From positions 62,001-126,000 of the forward strand of contig JAKEKT010000006.1 of NCBI GenBank assembly GCA_021495925.1: 64,000 nucleotides of DNA. Reading direction: 5' to 3'. The notes below the pieces were generated by a model. The model was not told the DNA's origin and searched no databases. It saw only the letters and a program-made list of their open reading frames with translations. The translations under genes were made by a program, and so were the position numbers. The DNA is from Diplodia intermedia. Lineage: Eukaryota; Ascomycota; Dothideomycetes; Botryosphaeriales; Botryosphaeriaceae. Within the stretch, counting starts at the first letter, position 1; the number at the start of each line of letters is the position of its first letter. Below, piece by piece: positions 22,101 to 33,653 of the stretch.

Positions 22101-23718
22101 TTTGCCAACCATGATCCACATGAGGATCAAATGAGCACGATCCCTGTTCACACGATCCCGGGATTGAATTCGCTCCAGGTTCTTGCTGTAGGTACGATCC
22201 AAACCTGCCGGCATGTGGGAGATAATCTCTTGGAGTTCGGCCTGACTGCTACTGCGGAGCAGCCCACCTTGATGCAGCTTGACCCAAAGAAACATGCCAC
22301 TCGCCCGCTTCGCCATTTGGTTGGCCAGGTCTGCTCGCAAATGTTCCGATTTCTTGGGAAGCTTCCTGTTGACTATAGCCTTGGAAAAGGCTTTGAGATC
22401 ATCATCAACATCATCCTCTGAAATAGATATTTCATAGATGTGTAGGCTGTCGGTGCTTTCATCTGAACATATGGCTGTGTGAATGTCCAGAAAAGGGCGG
22501 CTGGCGATCATGATGCGTGTTCTTGTCCGGGACGTCAGACCTCGCAACATCCCCACGAATCGATGGCGGTTTGTATCAATGGGGTCGAATGGATTTGTGT
22601 CTTCACACTCGTCCAAGCCATCCACCACGAAATTGAAGTCCGGAATTGACTGTACGATGACGCGAAAGACTTCCTCAAGATCTCGGTGCGAAGCCGTGGC
22701 TGTTGATGTGAGTCGCGGGTTGTCGGCCACTATCCTGAGAGCGCCGTCATGCTGGTAAATGACCTGTGAGATCCACGACCGTAGGATTGCGTAAGGGTCG
22801 TTCTCGCGCTCTGAGAAGAAATACAGAGCTGTGGTATCCGGTGCAGTGTGCTTGAGTGACTCGGCGATCTGCGCACACAGAACAGTTTTGCCGAACCCTG
22901 CGGGGGCGTGTAGCCAAAGAAGTTTCGCAGAATCACCGGGAAACTCAGAAGAGGCCCATGAAACAAAATCCGGTCGGTCAAAGACCCAGGAGCAAGTCCC
23001 ATCTTGGTGGTCGCGCAGTTGGTCTTCGTAGTAGGATTCTGTGCTCTTTGCGCCGAGCCATTGGTGGATATTCCTACGATCCTCCGCTGAAAGTCATCAG
23101 GATATGTTTTGTGCCTTTACTCATCAGGCAATACATACCTTGAAATCTCTCAATGAGTTTGTCCAAACGTGCTGCGACCTCGTCAGGCAGCCCGCTTGTA
23201 GAAGATGGTTCGTGTTTGGGATCCCCGCTTGGCCCGCTTACGGAAATCACAAGGTCGAGCTTCTGGATGAGGCGAAAAAACTCTTGCACCCCTTTGGCTG
23301 CCTTCTCTTTCTTTGACAGCGCCCACTTGAGCCTCGTCTTTGTGGGCAAGCCGGTAGCTCTCTTAAGGCTTGGCAGGTTGTCATTCCCAACGTCATCTGC
23401 ATCCGATAGCCTGAACTCCGAGATGGTAGCTTCGATCGACTTCAGCGAATCCTCGATGTAGGATATCAATTCTTGAACCACTTGAACTGTTTCGTGGCTT
23501 ACAGATTCCCCGGATAAAAGCTGAACGGAATCATTGCAGACAGTCACATGTTGAAGCCATCGGTCGAACAAATGCTTGCAGGCGGAGAACTCCACCAGAA
23601 TGGGTCGAGCTTCCGAGGCAACATGTCGAGCAGAATCAATCTTGCCCATCAAACGCTTACACGAATCGATGAGGGCGGCGAGCCCGACAGCGCCGATAGC
23701 GAGGCCGGCGACCTCCAT
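19114..23718 (-). CDS. NLR-like protein: HeLo-like domain, NACHT, ankyrin repeats (1499 aa)
   Basis: Exons 23718-23139, 23086-20741 and 20687-19114; the introns (52 and 53 bp) restore one frame of 1499 residues. Residues 1-~200 begin MEVAGLAIGAVGLAALID and resemble the HeLo/HeLo-like membrane-active domains of fungal incompatibility proteins. NACHT follows, with Walker A APAGFGKT near 254-261 and a FVVDGLDEC Walker B. From about residue 640 to the end there are many ankyrin repeats (DxxGxTPLxxA units), including several well-conserved consecutive copies in the last exon. By family knowledge such proteins sense non-self or stress and trigger cell death; ligand and activity here are unknown. 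The start was set at the second of two overlapping initiator-like codons, a true ATG. No disabling lesion was seen. Confidence 0.92.
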
Positions 23719-24701
23719 CACGTCGCCTTCTCAGAGATGGTAGAGAGTGATCAAAGTCCAATGAAGAACGATGTCAGCGGACGAGGCTGGCGTGGAGGAG
23801 GAAAGCTCTGAGCTTCGCTGCGGGGCTTTTCAGCTTTTATGCACGTGTGATGGCCTGGCCAAGGCTGACCCATGCACACAATGCATGTCAGCAAAAAGCC
23901 ATTGGTTGCCTACATGAGCCACGCAAGCGAATAGCATGCCACACCAGGTCGCTGATGATTGGAGAGAAGAAGAACATGGTATTGCTTGGATGGCCGATCA
24001 GGCTCAACAGCCAATGGTTCAATGTGGCGGATTGGGAACGTGCTGATGGACCACTCTCTTGGAAATATCAGCCAATCGCACCTCTACAGCCTCAACCCGA
24101 CGACACGGACAATCTGGCACCGCCCAAACCATACATCCAATAATCCTGCGGTCTTTCACGATGATCGTAACTCCATCTTCGAAGGTGAAGGTGTATTTGA
24201 GAAAAAGCAGATCAGGTTGGGCTGAGTCTCCACCAACATATTACTCTATCCAATCTGATGGCGAGGACCCGTTCTTTAGCAAGCGGGTCTTGAAAAACAC
24301 GGGTAGCCGTTAGTTCTATGTTCAAAACACATAGTGTCTGTCTTTACGGCATTTTAAGCATTCTAAGCTCGGGAGAAACAGCTATAGTAAACAGAATTAT
24401 CATCAACTATCCCCACAGACCCGTTCTTTCCGGTTTCCTCCCAAGTCCGTTTAGTTGTATCACAAATGCAAAGAGCGCATCCCCTCCCATGCCGCACGGC
24501 ATTCAAGCTCCACACCACAAGATTTCACCACCCACAACCGTACACTCAACACCACGACCTTCATAGATGAGACGCCATCCCCAAAGCATCCTTGCTGCAA
24601 TATAAGAAACAATCACGCGCACACCAATCCAGCGCAGCGGCCATACGTTCCGCCTCGCAACAGACCCCCACAGCGCCCGCCCGCCCGCCCTTCCGCACGG
24701 C
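23719..24701. other. Intergenic region
   Basis: Upstream region of the HeLo-like/NACHT gene and 3' flank of the GH106-type gene. A CACGTG lies near 23839. No gene or repeat was recognised. Confidence 0.5.
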
Positions 24702-27700
24702 TCAAACCACCCCCACAACCCCCACCCACGTCACCACGACCGGCCCGAGCAACCCATACTCCTTCCACGCATTCACCGCATAGAACGCGTCATTCTCCTC
24801 ATTCGCCGTCACGCCCACGCTCCACGTCTCCCCCGCATCCTTCTTGACGCGATTAAACAGCGTCGACGCCACCTCGACCTCCAACACATTCACCTCCCCC
24901 CCCTCCCCTTCCAGCACCCCGCTCAAATCCGCCCTCGCATCGCTCACATCCAGCGGCCCCACCGCCGCGCCATTCACCCACGCCCTCATCGACCCCCCCG
25001 TGACCGGCCCGAGCGCCAACAACGCGCCCCCGCCCTCGGCTCCCGGCGGCGTCGCGAACGACGTGCGGTACCGCCCGACGCCGCTGACGCCGGCGAGGGT
25101 GTCGCCGTCGAGTTCGGTCCAGGGCGCGAGCGTCGCGTTCGTGTAGTTGTGGTGCGTGATGGCGGTGGCCATGCTGTAGGGGTCGGATGTGCGGTGCCAG
25201 TCCTCGATCGCGATGGACCAGCCGCTGGCGAGGGTGGTGGCGGGGGGCGGGGGGGAGGCGGTGAGGTTGTGGGTGGTGCCGGTGGAGAGGGTGAGGGTGG
25301 CGGGGCCGGTGAGGTAGGCGGTGATGGAGGAGGAGGAGTTGGACGGGGACGAGACGAGGCCGGCGATGGCGCCGGTGGTGGAGGTGATGTGGGTTGGCGG
25401 CGCGGCGGGGAGGATGTCGGTGGTGGTGTTTGATGGGGCGAGGAAGCCGAGGATGGTGGTTTGGTTGGAGGCGAGGGTGATGGGGATGGTGATGGAGGAG
25501 GGGGAGGAGGAGGTTGTGTATTGCAGGACGGGCGTGATGGCGCCGGTCCAGGCGTCGAAGTGGTAGGGCGTGCCGGTTGTGGCGAAGGTCACGTCGACGG
25601 TTTGGGCGGACTGGTCGTCGTTGTAGATGAAGGCGTAGTCGAGGCCGTCGGCGCCGCGGCGCCAGAAGGGGTACCAGGATGTGGCGTTGGAGAAAGACAC
25701 CTTGGGGAGAATGCCGGCGCTCGACAGGGCTTCGGGGAGGTCGGCTGAGGAGGCGACGGTGTAGACGTTCTCGAGCCCACTGTTGACGACTGAGCCGATA
25801 GTCGAAGCCACCTCAGCTGCTGCACCGGGCTCCTGGCCGATGCTGGTTAAGTTGGTAGCTCCGACGAAGAACACAGGGAGGCCGGCTTCGGCGAACTCCT
25901 GAACCTTCGCTGCACCGCCCGGTGAGATGGCAGATGCGTTCGAGAATATGAGGGCTTTGAAGGACTGTCTGGTGGGAGCGAGGATACTGCCCTCCACGAC
26001 AGCTTCGGGCGCTTGGAGATTGTTCGACGAGAGGTACTCATACGTATATCCGAGCGCTTCCAGATTGGTATCCATGTACTGTGCACTCACTGCCCATGGC
26101 GCCTCATAAAGATAGAAAGCGAGATCCACACTCGGAGTGCCTGATTGAGACACGTACTGGTTCCTGGCAATGTAGCGGATCGTCTCGTTGATATGCATCC
26201 AGCTGGGTTGATGTTGGTTCCACATTTCGCTGTAACGGTAGGTGAAAGTGGTGTAAGATGGCCAGGTGGTGTTCGTATAGGGACCAGAGTACGCAAAGCC
26301 GTGCAACACGTGCATTGAGATGCCGGCAGCCAATCCACGCCTTACAGACCAAAGAAGATCATTCAATGTCTGCTGATAAGGCGCGCCGCTGAGAGCACCG
26401 CATTCCGACGAGATGACTGAGATGCCAGAGAGATGGGCGGGGCCGGAGAACTGGCGATAAGTATCGATTGTGTTGTGGAAGCCCAAAGACTCGCCCTCGG
26501 GGGCGTCGAGGATGGAAAAGTCGTCAAGCTTCTTCACGTTAGCCAGATCGGTCGGGAGGACTTCCGGGGCAAAGATCCTACCATATTTAGGGGGAGGTTG
26601 TATGCTGGTTGCGCAGAGTACTCCACACCCAGACCATGAGTCCAATTCACGTACGCAGCGAGATAGTCCTGGTAGCCTTCGTTCAGTGTCGTTCTGTAGT
26701 CCTCATTACACTTGTCACCAAAGGTCGCATTCTCTGCCACGAAGCCTTCTCCGTACGGCAACACCGCACCGTTCCAGTAGTTGGCGGCTGTGATGAGGTA
26801 CGGCAGGCAGAGCGTTATGTCGTAGCCCCGCGACTCGTTGAACATGGACGGCAGCTCCGGGGTCCACCACAGCGACGAAACCATCTCCATGCTGTCCTCC
26901 CACCCTACACACCAGTCATTTCGATCGCACTTTCACGACTCCTGCTCTCAACGGGAAACACTCACCATATTTGCCAACGGAGGCCAGAAGCTCCCTCGTC
27001 TCATCGTCGGGGATGACATGCGCATCGAAGAAGTCGGTCAACTTCCTAGAACCTATAGAGAAAGCGTCAGCAATCGCCGCAACGGCGAGCGCAACAACGG
27101 AGAAGCCGCCATCCCCGAAGCCACCCCACTCACCCGCGGCACTGAAATGATCGACCGTCCACGACCCATTCCCAATATACTCGGTCGCGTTGAGGCCGCC
27201 CGAGCAGCTCTTCTGGTTCGTATACCGCTCGTACCACGCCATCAGCCTCCACTCGCTCTCGCCCTCCGGCGGCGTCCAGCTCAACTCCCTCGTCTCCGGA
27301 TCAACCTCCGCCGTCAAGTCGACGACGCGACCGAGGGTGTTCTCCACAAACGTCGACGTGAAGCGTCCCGCGCCCGCCGAGGCATTTCGCGCTAATCCGG
27401 CAAAATGTCAGCATGATCGCACCACCGCCGCCACCACCACCACCACCACCACCACCAAACAGCGATGGCGAGCGAAGGGAAAAACCAACAGAGAGGGGAA
27501 AGAGAGCAGCGAAAACTCACACCCCACAACCTCGACCGCCACCACCCTCTTCAACACCTGCCCCCCAAACTCCTCCAGCCCATGCATAAAGCTCTCAAAC
27601 GGATTCCCCGGCTGCCCACTCCGCGGCAACACGCCCCTCCACCCCCCCTCCCCCTTTCCTACCGTCACATTCACATACGCCCACTCCACCGCCAACCCCT

Positions 27701-28294
27701 CCTCCCCCGGCACGCTCGGCACGCCCTGCCCCTGGTTGGCGCCCTGCGCGAAATCCATGACCAACCCCTCGTCCGCGACCGCCGTGAGGGCGGTGCGGAA
27801 GATGTCGCGGAAGGCGGGGGTGCCGTAGCCGTAGATCGTCCAGTCGGTGGGGGGCGAGATGCCTCGTTGGCTTTCGGGGAGCCCGTATTGGTAGTAGGGG
27901 AGTAGCTCGAGGCCGCCGCCGCCGGCGGAGGCGATGGCGGCGATGTCGGCGGTGAGGGTGGCGGGGGGGATGGAGGCGTCGGGGAGCCTGGGGGTGGGGG
28001 GGTTTGTAAGCGGGGTGGGTTGGTGGGTGGGAGGGATAGGAGGGGGGAAGTGGGTGGGTGGAGAGAGAGGGTTGGGCGGAGGGAAGGTGTGAGTGTCGGG
28101 AGTGGCGGGTGGAATGGATGGGGGGAAACAACAGGAAGAGAGAAAGAGAGAGAGAGAGACGATACTCACCAGTATCGGAACTTGGGCCTGTACTGTACGT
28201 CGGGCTCCGCGAAGCTGGCGGCGGCCGGGGGCGGCGCTGCTGCGAGGAGGAGCAGCAGCCCGAGGGCCGGTGAGAGGAGACGGGAGCTATGCAT
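24702..28294 (-). CDS. Secreted glycoside hydrolase, GH106 (alpha-L-rhamnosidase) type (1028 aa)
   Basis: Six exons: 28294-28170, 27987-27521, 27391-27134, 27052-26966, 26904-26582 and 26528-24702, all phase-consistent. A signal peptide is clear (MHSSRLLSPALG, then a Leu/Ala-rich core to about residue 26). The mature start FRYWLPDAS, the LLPYYQYG block, HFSAAG, YGWEDSMEM and the C-terminal KEYGLLGPV match the large fungal secreted proteins assigned to GH106, whose known members remove alpha-L-rhamnose from pectic polymers and glycosides. The family call is from memory of these blocks; substrate and activity are inferred. Many N-glycosylation sequons support secretion. The first intron (182 bp) and second (129 bp) are long for this genome and carry microsatellites. 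The fifth intron has a weak donor (GTAGGA) and its borders are the least certain. Confidence 0.85.
27425..27460 (+). repeat. (CCA)n microsatellite in an intron
   Basis: About ten CCA/CCG triplets lie inside the second intron of the GH106-type gene. Confidence 0.85.
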
Positions 28295-29821
28295 CCTCAC
28301 GGCTGGATCGAACGACCCTCGAGAAAAACGGAAGGAAGGTCAAGCAAAATCCGAGCTCCAGGAAGCCGCACTGTTTGTAGCTCGCCGAGGGGGGGGGGGG
28401 GGGAAAGCGCCGATAGCAGCACCAGCAGGTCTCACACCCATCCGTACCAGAGTCCCCCAGCTCTTATACCACCGCAACCCCAAGCACAGAAGAAAAAAAT
28501 ACCACCACAGAAAGGATAGAGTGCCTGATCGACCGCCCCATCTTCGTTCGGTGCATCGACGCCCGAGCCGGAGCTCGGGGCTAAGAAAGCGGGCATCTGA
28601 TCTTGCCTACTACACTGGAAGCACTAGGTAAGAGGCGGCCGGGGGGCTCGTGCCAAGTAAAGAAAAAGTAAAGCGGCCGCACCCATGCACCCGATAGGCT
28701 CCCGAGCTGTACCCCAGCTTTTTCCTCGACATCATTTGCCGAAACGACCGTCAAATTGCGGGGAAGGGGGTTGCCGCCAGTGTGGGGAAACCCGGCAAAC
28801 TACGCATATACCGCTTCGTGCAACCGCGAATTCGAATTCGTAAAAGGCAACAAACCAATCCGGGTTCAACGTACGGGCAAGGACCCACCCGGTGAGCGAT
28901 GCACCGAGAGACTCCAGTGCTCGTGACTTGCCGGCGGGGCGTTTGGTGGTGGATGGTCCCGATGGGGAGAGAAACCGCCCCCTATATGCGGAGGACATGC
29001 TCGTTTTCGTTGGCTGAACGCCCACCCGCATAGGTACGACGTCCTATCCAAGCATTTCGCGGACCGGCCGCCCCCCCTCGGCGATACCCGTAGTCGATCA
29101 GCCTCGTAAGCGGCTTTGTTTCCTGAAAAGCCACAAGTCATGGGGTACCTAGCTGCCGAGGCCAAGAGTCATGGCGATCGTTCGGATATCCCGAGGTGGA
29201 GGAGCCAAGAGAAAATAATAATAATGCCGGGAAGAATTGATGAGTTGATTGCTCGTCTGAAGACCGAGGCTAAAGGCAGGCAGGTGGCCACTTGGAGTTG
29301 CTATGACCAATTCGTCCTACTACATTACCAACGACCGCGTCAGGTCAACCATACTATCGGCAGCGGTTGCATAAGCGTCATCCGCCATCACAGCGGACGT
29401 GGGCCAGCCCGGTCAATTCAACAAGGGCACTTCGGCCCATTTCAATTACGGCGGAGAACAGAGAGTGAAGGAGTCCCCATCTTCGACCGCGTCCGTATCC
29501 AACAAAAACAAAGAGGAGAGGGCCGGTATCCGTCATCCAAAAAGTGCCCAGCTGACTAAGGAAAGCTAGAATGAAACCTGGACACCCCACACGCCGAACA
29601 GTCTATCGTGTCTATGGATTTTCCCCAAACACCGTTCCGTGAAAGAGACAACTCCTTGCGTATGCAGTGTGATAACAACACGACTGGACAAATGAATGAC
29701 AGAAGAATAATTCTGTGCGCGAATCTTGCTTTTCAAAAAGTCTTTCAACCCGGCGAGAAGAAGAAGAAGAAGAAGCAGCGTCATCAAGTACAAGACCTAC
29801 CTTGTCCCTCGCTTGACCTAC
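28295..29821. other. Intergenic region with homopolymer and simple repeats
   Basis: Promoter side of the secreted hydrolase gene and 3' flank of the Atos-domain gene. A run of 15 G lies at 28389-28403, (AAT)n near 29213 and (GAA)n at 29755-29778. No gene was supported; the open frames here have no protein-like character. Confidence 0.5.
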
Positions 29822-32182
29822 CTACGCGGAACTATTCGATTCACTTTTCGTATGCGCTTCGTTGGTTGATGTTTGCAGGCCTTTGAGCCTCTGCGCAAGC
29901 AGTCCGGCACCGGTGTGCGAAGGAGGGGGCGAAAAGGAGCCGGCGGCACGCTTTTCCCACGTCTGATCTGAGCCAAGCGAAGAATAGTTTCCTTGGCTCG
30001 ACAGCGAACCGGCATGAGACGTCCTCCGCGAAGAGCCGTCCACATCCATCTGGTCCCTGCTGCCTGGACGAGACTCGACCGGCTCGAGCCGGCGCGAGAG
30101 TTTGAAAGGAATGGGTGCGATTGGTTCAATGGGGCAGGCATACGTCTGACAACCCACGTAGCTGTCGCTCGGGCTGCCGAAATCAAGTTCGTCGAAACGA
30201 TCGTAGCGCGCCTGGCCATGGCTTAGCGAGAGTCCTGCGCTCCGTCGCCTCATTGCCTTCTCAGAAGCCGACGTAGACGGGGCCTTGGACGACTGCGGAG
30301 CGCCCTGGCTCTCGCGGGCAGGTTTGTAAGCACTGTACCGGGGCTCGGGTAGCTGGATCTCGTTCCGAAGCTTCTCCTTGCCGTCGGGGACGCGGTTGGC
30401 GAATACAACGCGAATGCTTTTGTACAGGAAATATCGCCCCTTGGATGGGCAGCATATGTGCAAGTGAATTAAATAACGAAGAGTTGGTCGATCGTTGGGA
30501 TCTTCAGATGTTGAAAGAGAAGCCTCGGGACGATCAGTGCCAAAGTTGGTACGTTTGTTGAGAGGCATGTCGATGATTGGGCCGGCAGAGTAGCTGCGCT
30601 GGCGAACGAATGTCTTTTGTCCTGGCTCCATGTCGCCCAAGTCGTAGGGCACGAGGAACAGCTTCACCGCGGTTTTGTTGGGGTTCTTGATGACGATCTG
30701 AAGCTGGCCCTTCTGCGGGATGCGATAGCTGCCGCCTGGCGGAGACTTTGGCGACGTTGACCTGCGCTTCATCTTCTCCCTCTTCCGATGGGCTGACCTC
30801 TGCTGTGCATCGCCCACGCCTTCATAATGGTCGTGCTCTTCGTTCTCGCCCTGATTGTCGGAGCGAGCGTGCCTTCGGCGCCGGCGCTTCTCTTCTTGCT
30901 CCTCTGCAGGCTTCAAGTGGTTCTCCAAGTCCACCAAGCCGACGTACGGGCTGGGCTGGTTGTCGGCGATCCTGCCATTCCCGCTGTTGTAGCTGTAGAA
31001 GACTGCTGGAAAGGGCAGGGTCACGTGTGCAGGACAGCGTAGGTTGGCCTTGCAATCTCCCTTCCCCAAGACGCCTATTTGCGCTATGAAGTTGAGCGGA
31101 CGGGAGGGCGTTGTTGACATCCTCCCGCGCAAGATGGATTCCTCGTAGGAGCCAACCATTGGAGCATGCTGCAATGGAGAGGTCTCATTCGTCATCGATG
31201 GACCGCGCGGGCGGAGCTGCGGAGACTGAGGGGTTGAGCTCGAGTGCGGACCGAAGAATGACGATAATGAGCGGCGAGGCTGGTGTGCTTGATAGGGAAA
31301 CGACTTCTCCTGGCGCAGAGAGGGCTGCGAGCGTCCCGGAAATTGCGAATACGTATGCGACGTGTGGTAAGTCTGCAGCGAATGCGGAGAGAAGGTATGA
31401 CGCCTGTTGTCCCTCTCCCCCTGGCGCGAACTGGGCCGATGTGAAAAGTCGAGGTCGGTGTTGTTTGTCTGCTGCACCAGTGGGCTCGACGGGGGAAGCA
31501 GGACAAAGCTGGAGGGGAGTGAGGACTGCGAGGGCTGGCGAGAGAGACAGGACGCTGTTTGGACAGATGCACCGCCGCCTCGGATGCGCGGCAGAGCAGC
31601 ATTGGGAAAGCCATGGTGCCAGGGCGCAACAGGGGAGGTGGAAAGCGGAGGGTCCCGGCTAACTTGATGGTAGTCGCGTTCCTGTCTAAAGTCTCCCGAG
31701 TGCAGCGCAGACCTGGGCCGCTCGATGGACAAGCCGGCGGCGGTGTTGTCCTGCGCATTCTCGTGCGATTCGCCCTGATTGCTCTCCCACCCATTTGCCG
31801 ACGCCGTCCTCGGGCGGAAGCGTTCTTCCCTTGTCCCGGTCGACTGCGGGTCGGCGTGGGCGGGCTCCTCGCGCGGCTTCTGGGTAGTGGCGGGACGGAT
31901 GCTGACGGTGTGGTGATGCTGCACTGGGGGGCTCTGGCTGCGCTTGAGTCGCTCGATCAAGGCTGCACGATCCAGCATGCTCTGCCCATAGTCGCCACCA
32001 CGGCGCTCGTCATGCCAGCCGAAGAAGGCGGAATCGTCGGGGGCGCGCAGGTAGTCCACGGACCAGACACGGTCCCTCGGGTCGGGCAGCGCATCGCGGG
32101 CATGGCGGTCGCGGTGGTCGTAGGCGCGCGCGGGCGGAGGGGTGGTTGGCTCTCGGTCGTCGTGGAAGATGGGCATGGGCAT
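29822..32182 (-). CDS. Atos-domain (FAM214-like / DUF4210) nuclear protein (786 aa)
   Basis: Single-exon gene. Residues 1-~340 are low complexity, rich in Pro/Ser/Arg/His. Near residue 347 comes the Atos-like conserved block (SYEESILRGRMST ... FIAQIGVLGKG ... CPAHVTLPFPAVFYS). After a basic/acidic linker, near 482-530, comes the second conserved block (RIPQKGQLQIVIKNPN ... KLFLVPYDL ... FVRQRSYS), the region Pfam labels as chromosome segregation during meiosis. The pair of blocks defines the Atos family, whose animal members act in transcription. Fungal members are implicated in meiosis by annotation rather than, to my knowledge, by detailed biochemistry. It is divergently placed from the Fyv7-like gene with 606 bp between starts. 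Confidence 0.85.
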   Translation of the reverse strand: MPMPIFHDDREPTTPPPARAYDHRDRHARDALPDPRDRVWSVDYLRAPDDSAFFGWHDERRGGDYGQSMLDRAALIERLKRSQSPPVQHHHTVSIRPATTQKPREEPAHADPQSTGTREERFRPRTASANGWESNQGESHENAQDNTAAGLSIERPRSALHSGDFRQERDYHQVSRDPPLSTSPVAPWHHGFPNAALPRIRGGGASVQTASCLSRQPSQSSLPSSFVLLPPSSPLVQQTNNTDLDFSHRPSSRQGERDNRRHTFSPHSLQTYHTSHTYSQFPGRSQPSLRQEKSFPYQAHQPRRSLSSFFGPHSSSTPQSPQLRPRGPSMTNETSPLQHAPMVGSYEESILRGRMSTTPSRPLNFIAQIGVLGKGDCKANLRCPAHVTLPFPAVFYSYNSGNGRIADNQPSPYVGLVDLENHLKPAEEQEEKRRRRRHARSDNQGENEEHDHYEGVGDAQQRSAHRKREKMKRRSTSPKSPPGGSYRIPQKGQLQIVIKNPNKTAVKLFLVPYDLGDMEPGQKTFVRQRSYSAGPIIDMPLNKRTNFGTDRPEASLSTSEDPNDRPTLRYLIHLHICCPSKGRYFLYKSIRVVFANRVPDGKEKLRNEIQLPEPRYSAYKPARESQGAPQSSKAPSTSASEKAMRRRSAGLSLSHGQARYDRFDELDFGSPSDSYVGCQTYACPIEPIAPIPFKLSRRLEPVESRPGSRDQMDVDGSSRRTSHAGSLSSQGNYSSLGSDQTWEKRAAGSFSPPPSHTGAGLLAQRLKGLQTSTNEAHTKSESNSSA

Positions 32183-32788
32183 AGTCGGTCGGTCGGCTCG
32201 TGGCTACGAGCAGCACGTCGCGGGCGCCAAACCCGCTTTTGAGGGAGCTCTTAGCGGCAAAGGGCGGCGGCTAGTGGCGGTTTCAGGGCGTTGGCTCGGG
32301 GTTGTATGCGCTGGGTGCTGCGGGAGGTTGCGTGGTCGTGGAGCGAGGTCGGAGAGCAGGATGCGGTAGATATGATGGAGCGATGAGTAAGAGCGGGCGA
32401 GTCGCAGCCGTGAGCCAACCACGCCTGCCACGCGCGGGGACGATGCCGAAATTGAGCGATGCGGGTGAGGCGTGCGCGTGCAGGGCCCTCGGGGTGGCAG
32501 CACGAAGAAACAGGTCCCCTCGTGAGGTATGACGGCAGACAAAGGCTGTAAGTCACACGCCCACGGCCCCGCCCAGCCACGCCAGCGCCCATCTGGCAGC
32601 CTGCGACGGGCTGCGCGGCTGCAGCTGATGCCGCAACGGGACCGCCTTATCTGATGTGCACCGTGATGGCCGCCACCGCTGCCTTGGCCGCCGCGGGATC
32701 GCCTGCGCGCGCCGGGCTGGCCCACTCGCGGCTAAGCTAAACCGCCCGTCCGAGAAATTTCATCATCCCCCAGCCCTATCACCACAAA
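32183..32788. other. Shared divergent promoter region
   Basis: 606 bp between the starts of the minus-strand Atos-domain gene and the plus-strand Fyv7-like gene. No coding sequence was seen. No clear TATA box was found on either side, which fits constitutive genes. Confidence 0.5.
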
Positions 32789-33480
32789 ATGCCCGCCAAA
32801 CGCCAGCACGACGACCACGAAGCCCGCCCGCACTCCAAGAGGCCGCGCCCCGCCAATGCCCCCACGAGGGGCGGCTTCTCCGTGGGCCCTGCCAACCTGC
32901 CCGACGGCACCCACAGGCGCAAGGGTACGCGACAGTCCCCTAACGCTTCTGCGCCCGCGCCTGCTGACACCCTCAAGTCCAGAAAATCAAGAAGGACCTG
33001 ATCCACAAGGCCAAGGTCAAGAAGCAGTACGCCAAGATCCGCGAGCACGAGCTGCACCACCAGAACCCCCATAAGCCCGACCACGACGAGGACGGCAGCG
33101 AAGGAGACGAGAAGAAGTCGCCCGGCCCCGAACCCACCCTTGAGCTGCACGCCGAGCGCCAGGCCATGCTGGACGCGCCGTCGCCTGAGCCCGAGGAAAA
33201 CACAGGCCAGCGAGAGCGCCGCCCGCGCAAGAAGCAGCAGAGGCCCCAGCCCTTCGGCAAGGAGGCTGCCCTGGGTCAAAAGCGCAAGGAAGAGGCCGAG
33301 GCCCGCAGGGCAGCCCGTGAGGAGGCCGACCGCCAACGTCAGGAGAAGCTGGCTGCCCGTGAGCGCATGAGGAAGCAGATGGCAAAGGCGCGCACCCCCG
33401 GCAAGGACGGGAAGAGGAGGCTGGGGAGAGAAGCACCCGTGCTGCTCGAACGCGTCAAGCGAATTGTGGGAGATGCTTAA
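32789..33480 (+). CDS. Fyv7-like rRNA-processing protein (212 aa)
   Basis: Exons 32789-32924 and 32978-33480, joined by a 53-bp intron (GTACGC ... CTCAAG), give 212 residues. The protein is highly basic and charged. After the junction it has IKKDLIHKAKVKKQYAKIRE, the pattern of the Fyv7/rRNA_processing family. A charged linker and a Lys/Arg-rich coiled-coil-like C-terminus (RKEEAEARRAAREEADRQR) follow. Family members are nucleolar factors of small-subunit (18S) pre-rRNA processing. The acceptor was chosen because it restores the VQKIKKDL reading; an acceptor five bases downstream (TCCAG) would break the frame. The downstream region is an inverted-repeat element. Confidence 0.8.
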
Positions 33481-33653
33481 GTTGCCGTGCTCCCTTTGAA
33501 ACCAGCGAGCAACGGCCAAAGGATACAGCAGCGTCGATCCTGGAGCACGCGGATCTTGGCAACATCTTCGTGCCAGACTCATGATCGGTCCCGAATACCC
33601 TGAGCATGCGGGTGGAACACACCCTCTTGTTCGTGTGGAACAGAAGATGCCCT

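Noticed and set aside
22730..23002. 90-codon frame inside the HeLo-like/NACHT gene
   Set aside because: Shadow of the NACHT exon, whose true frame contains the Walker A motif.
27190..28631. Plus-strand frames across the hydrolase 5' end
   Set aside because: They consist of simple-sequence and antisense material; the minus strand encodes the signal peptide and conserved N-terminus.
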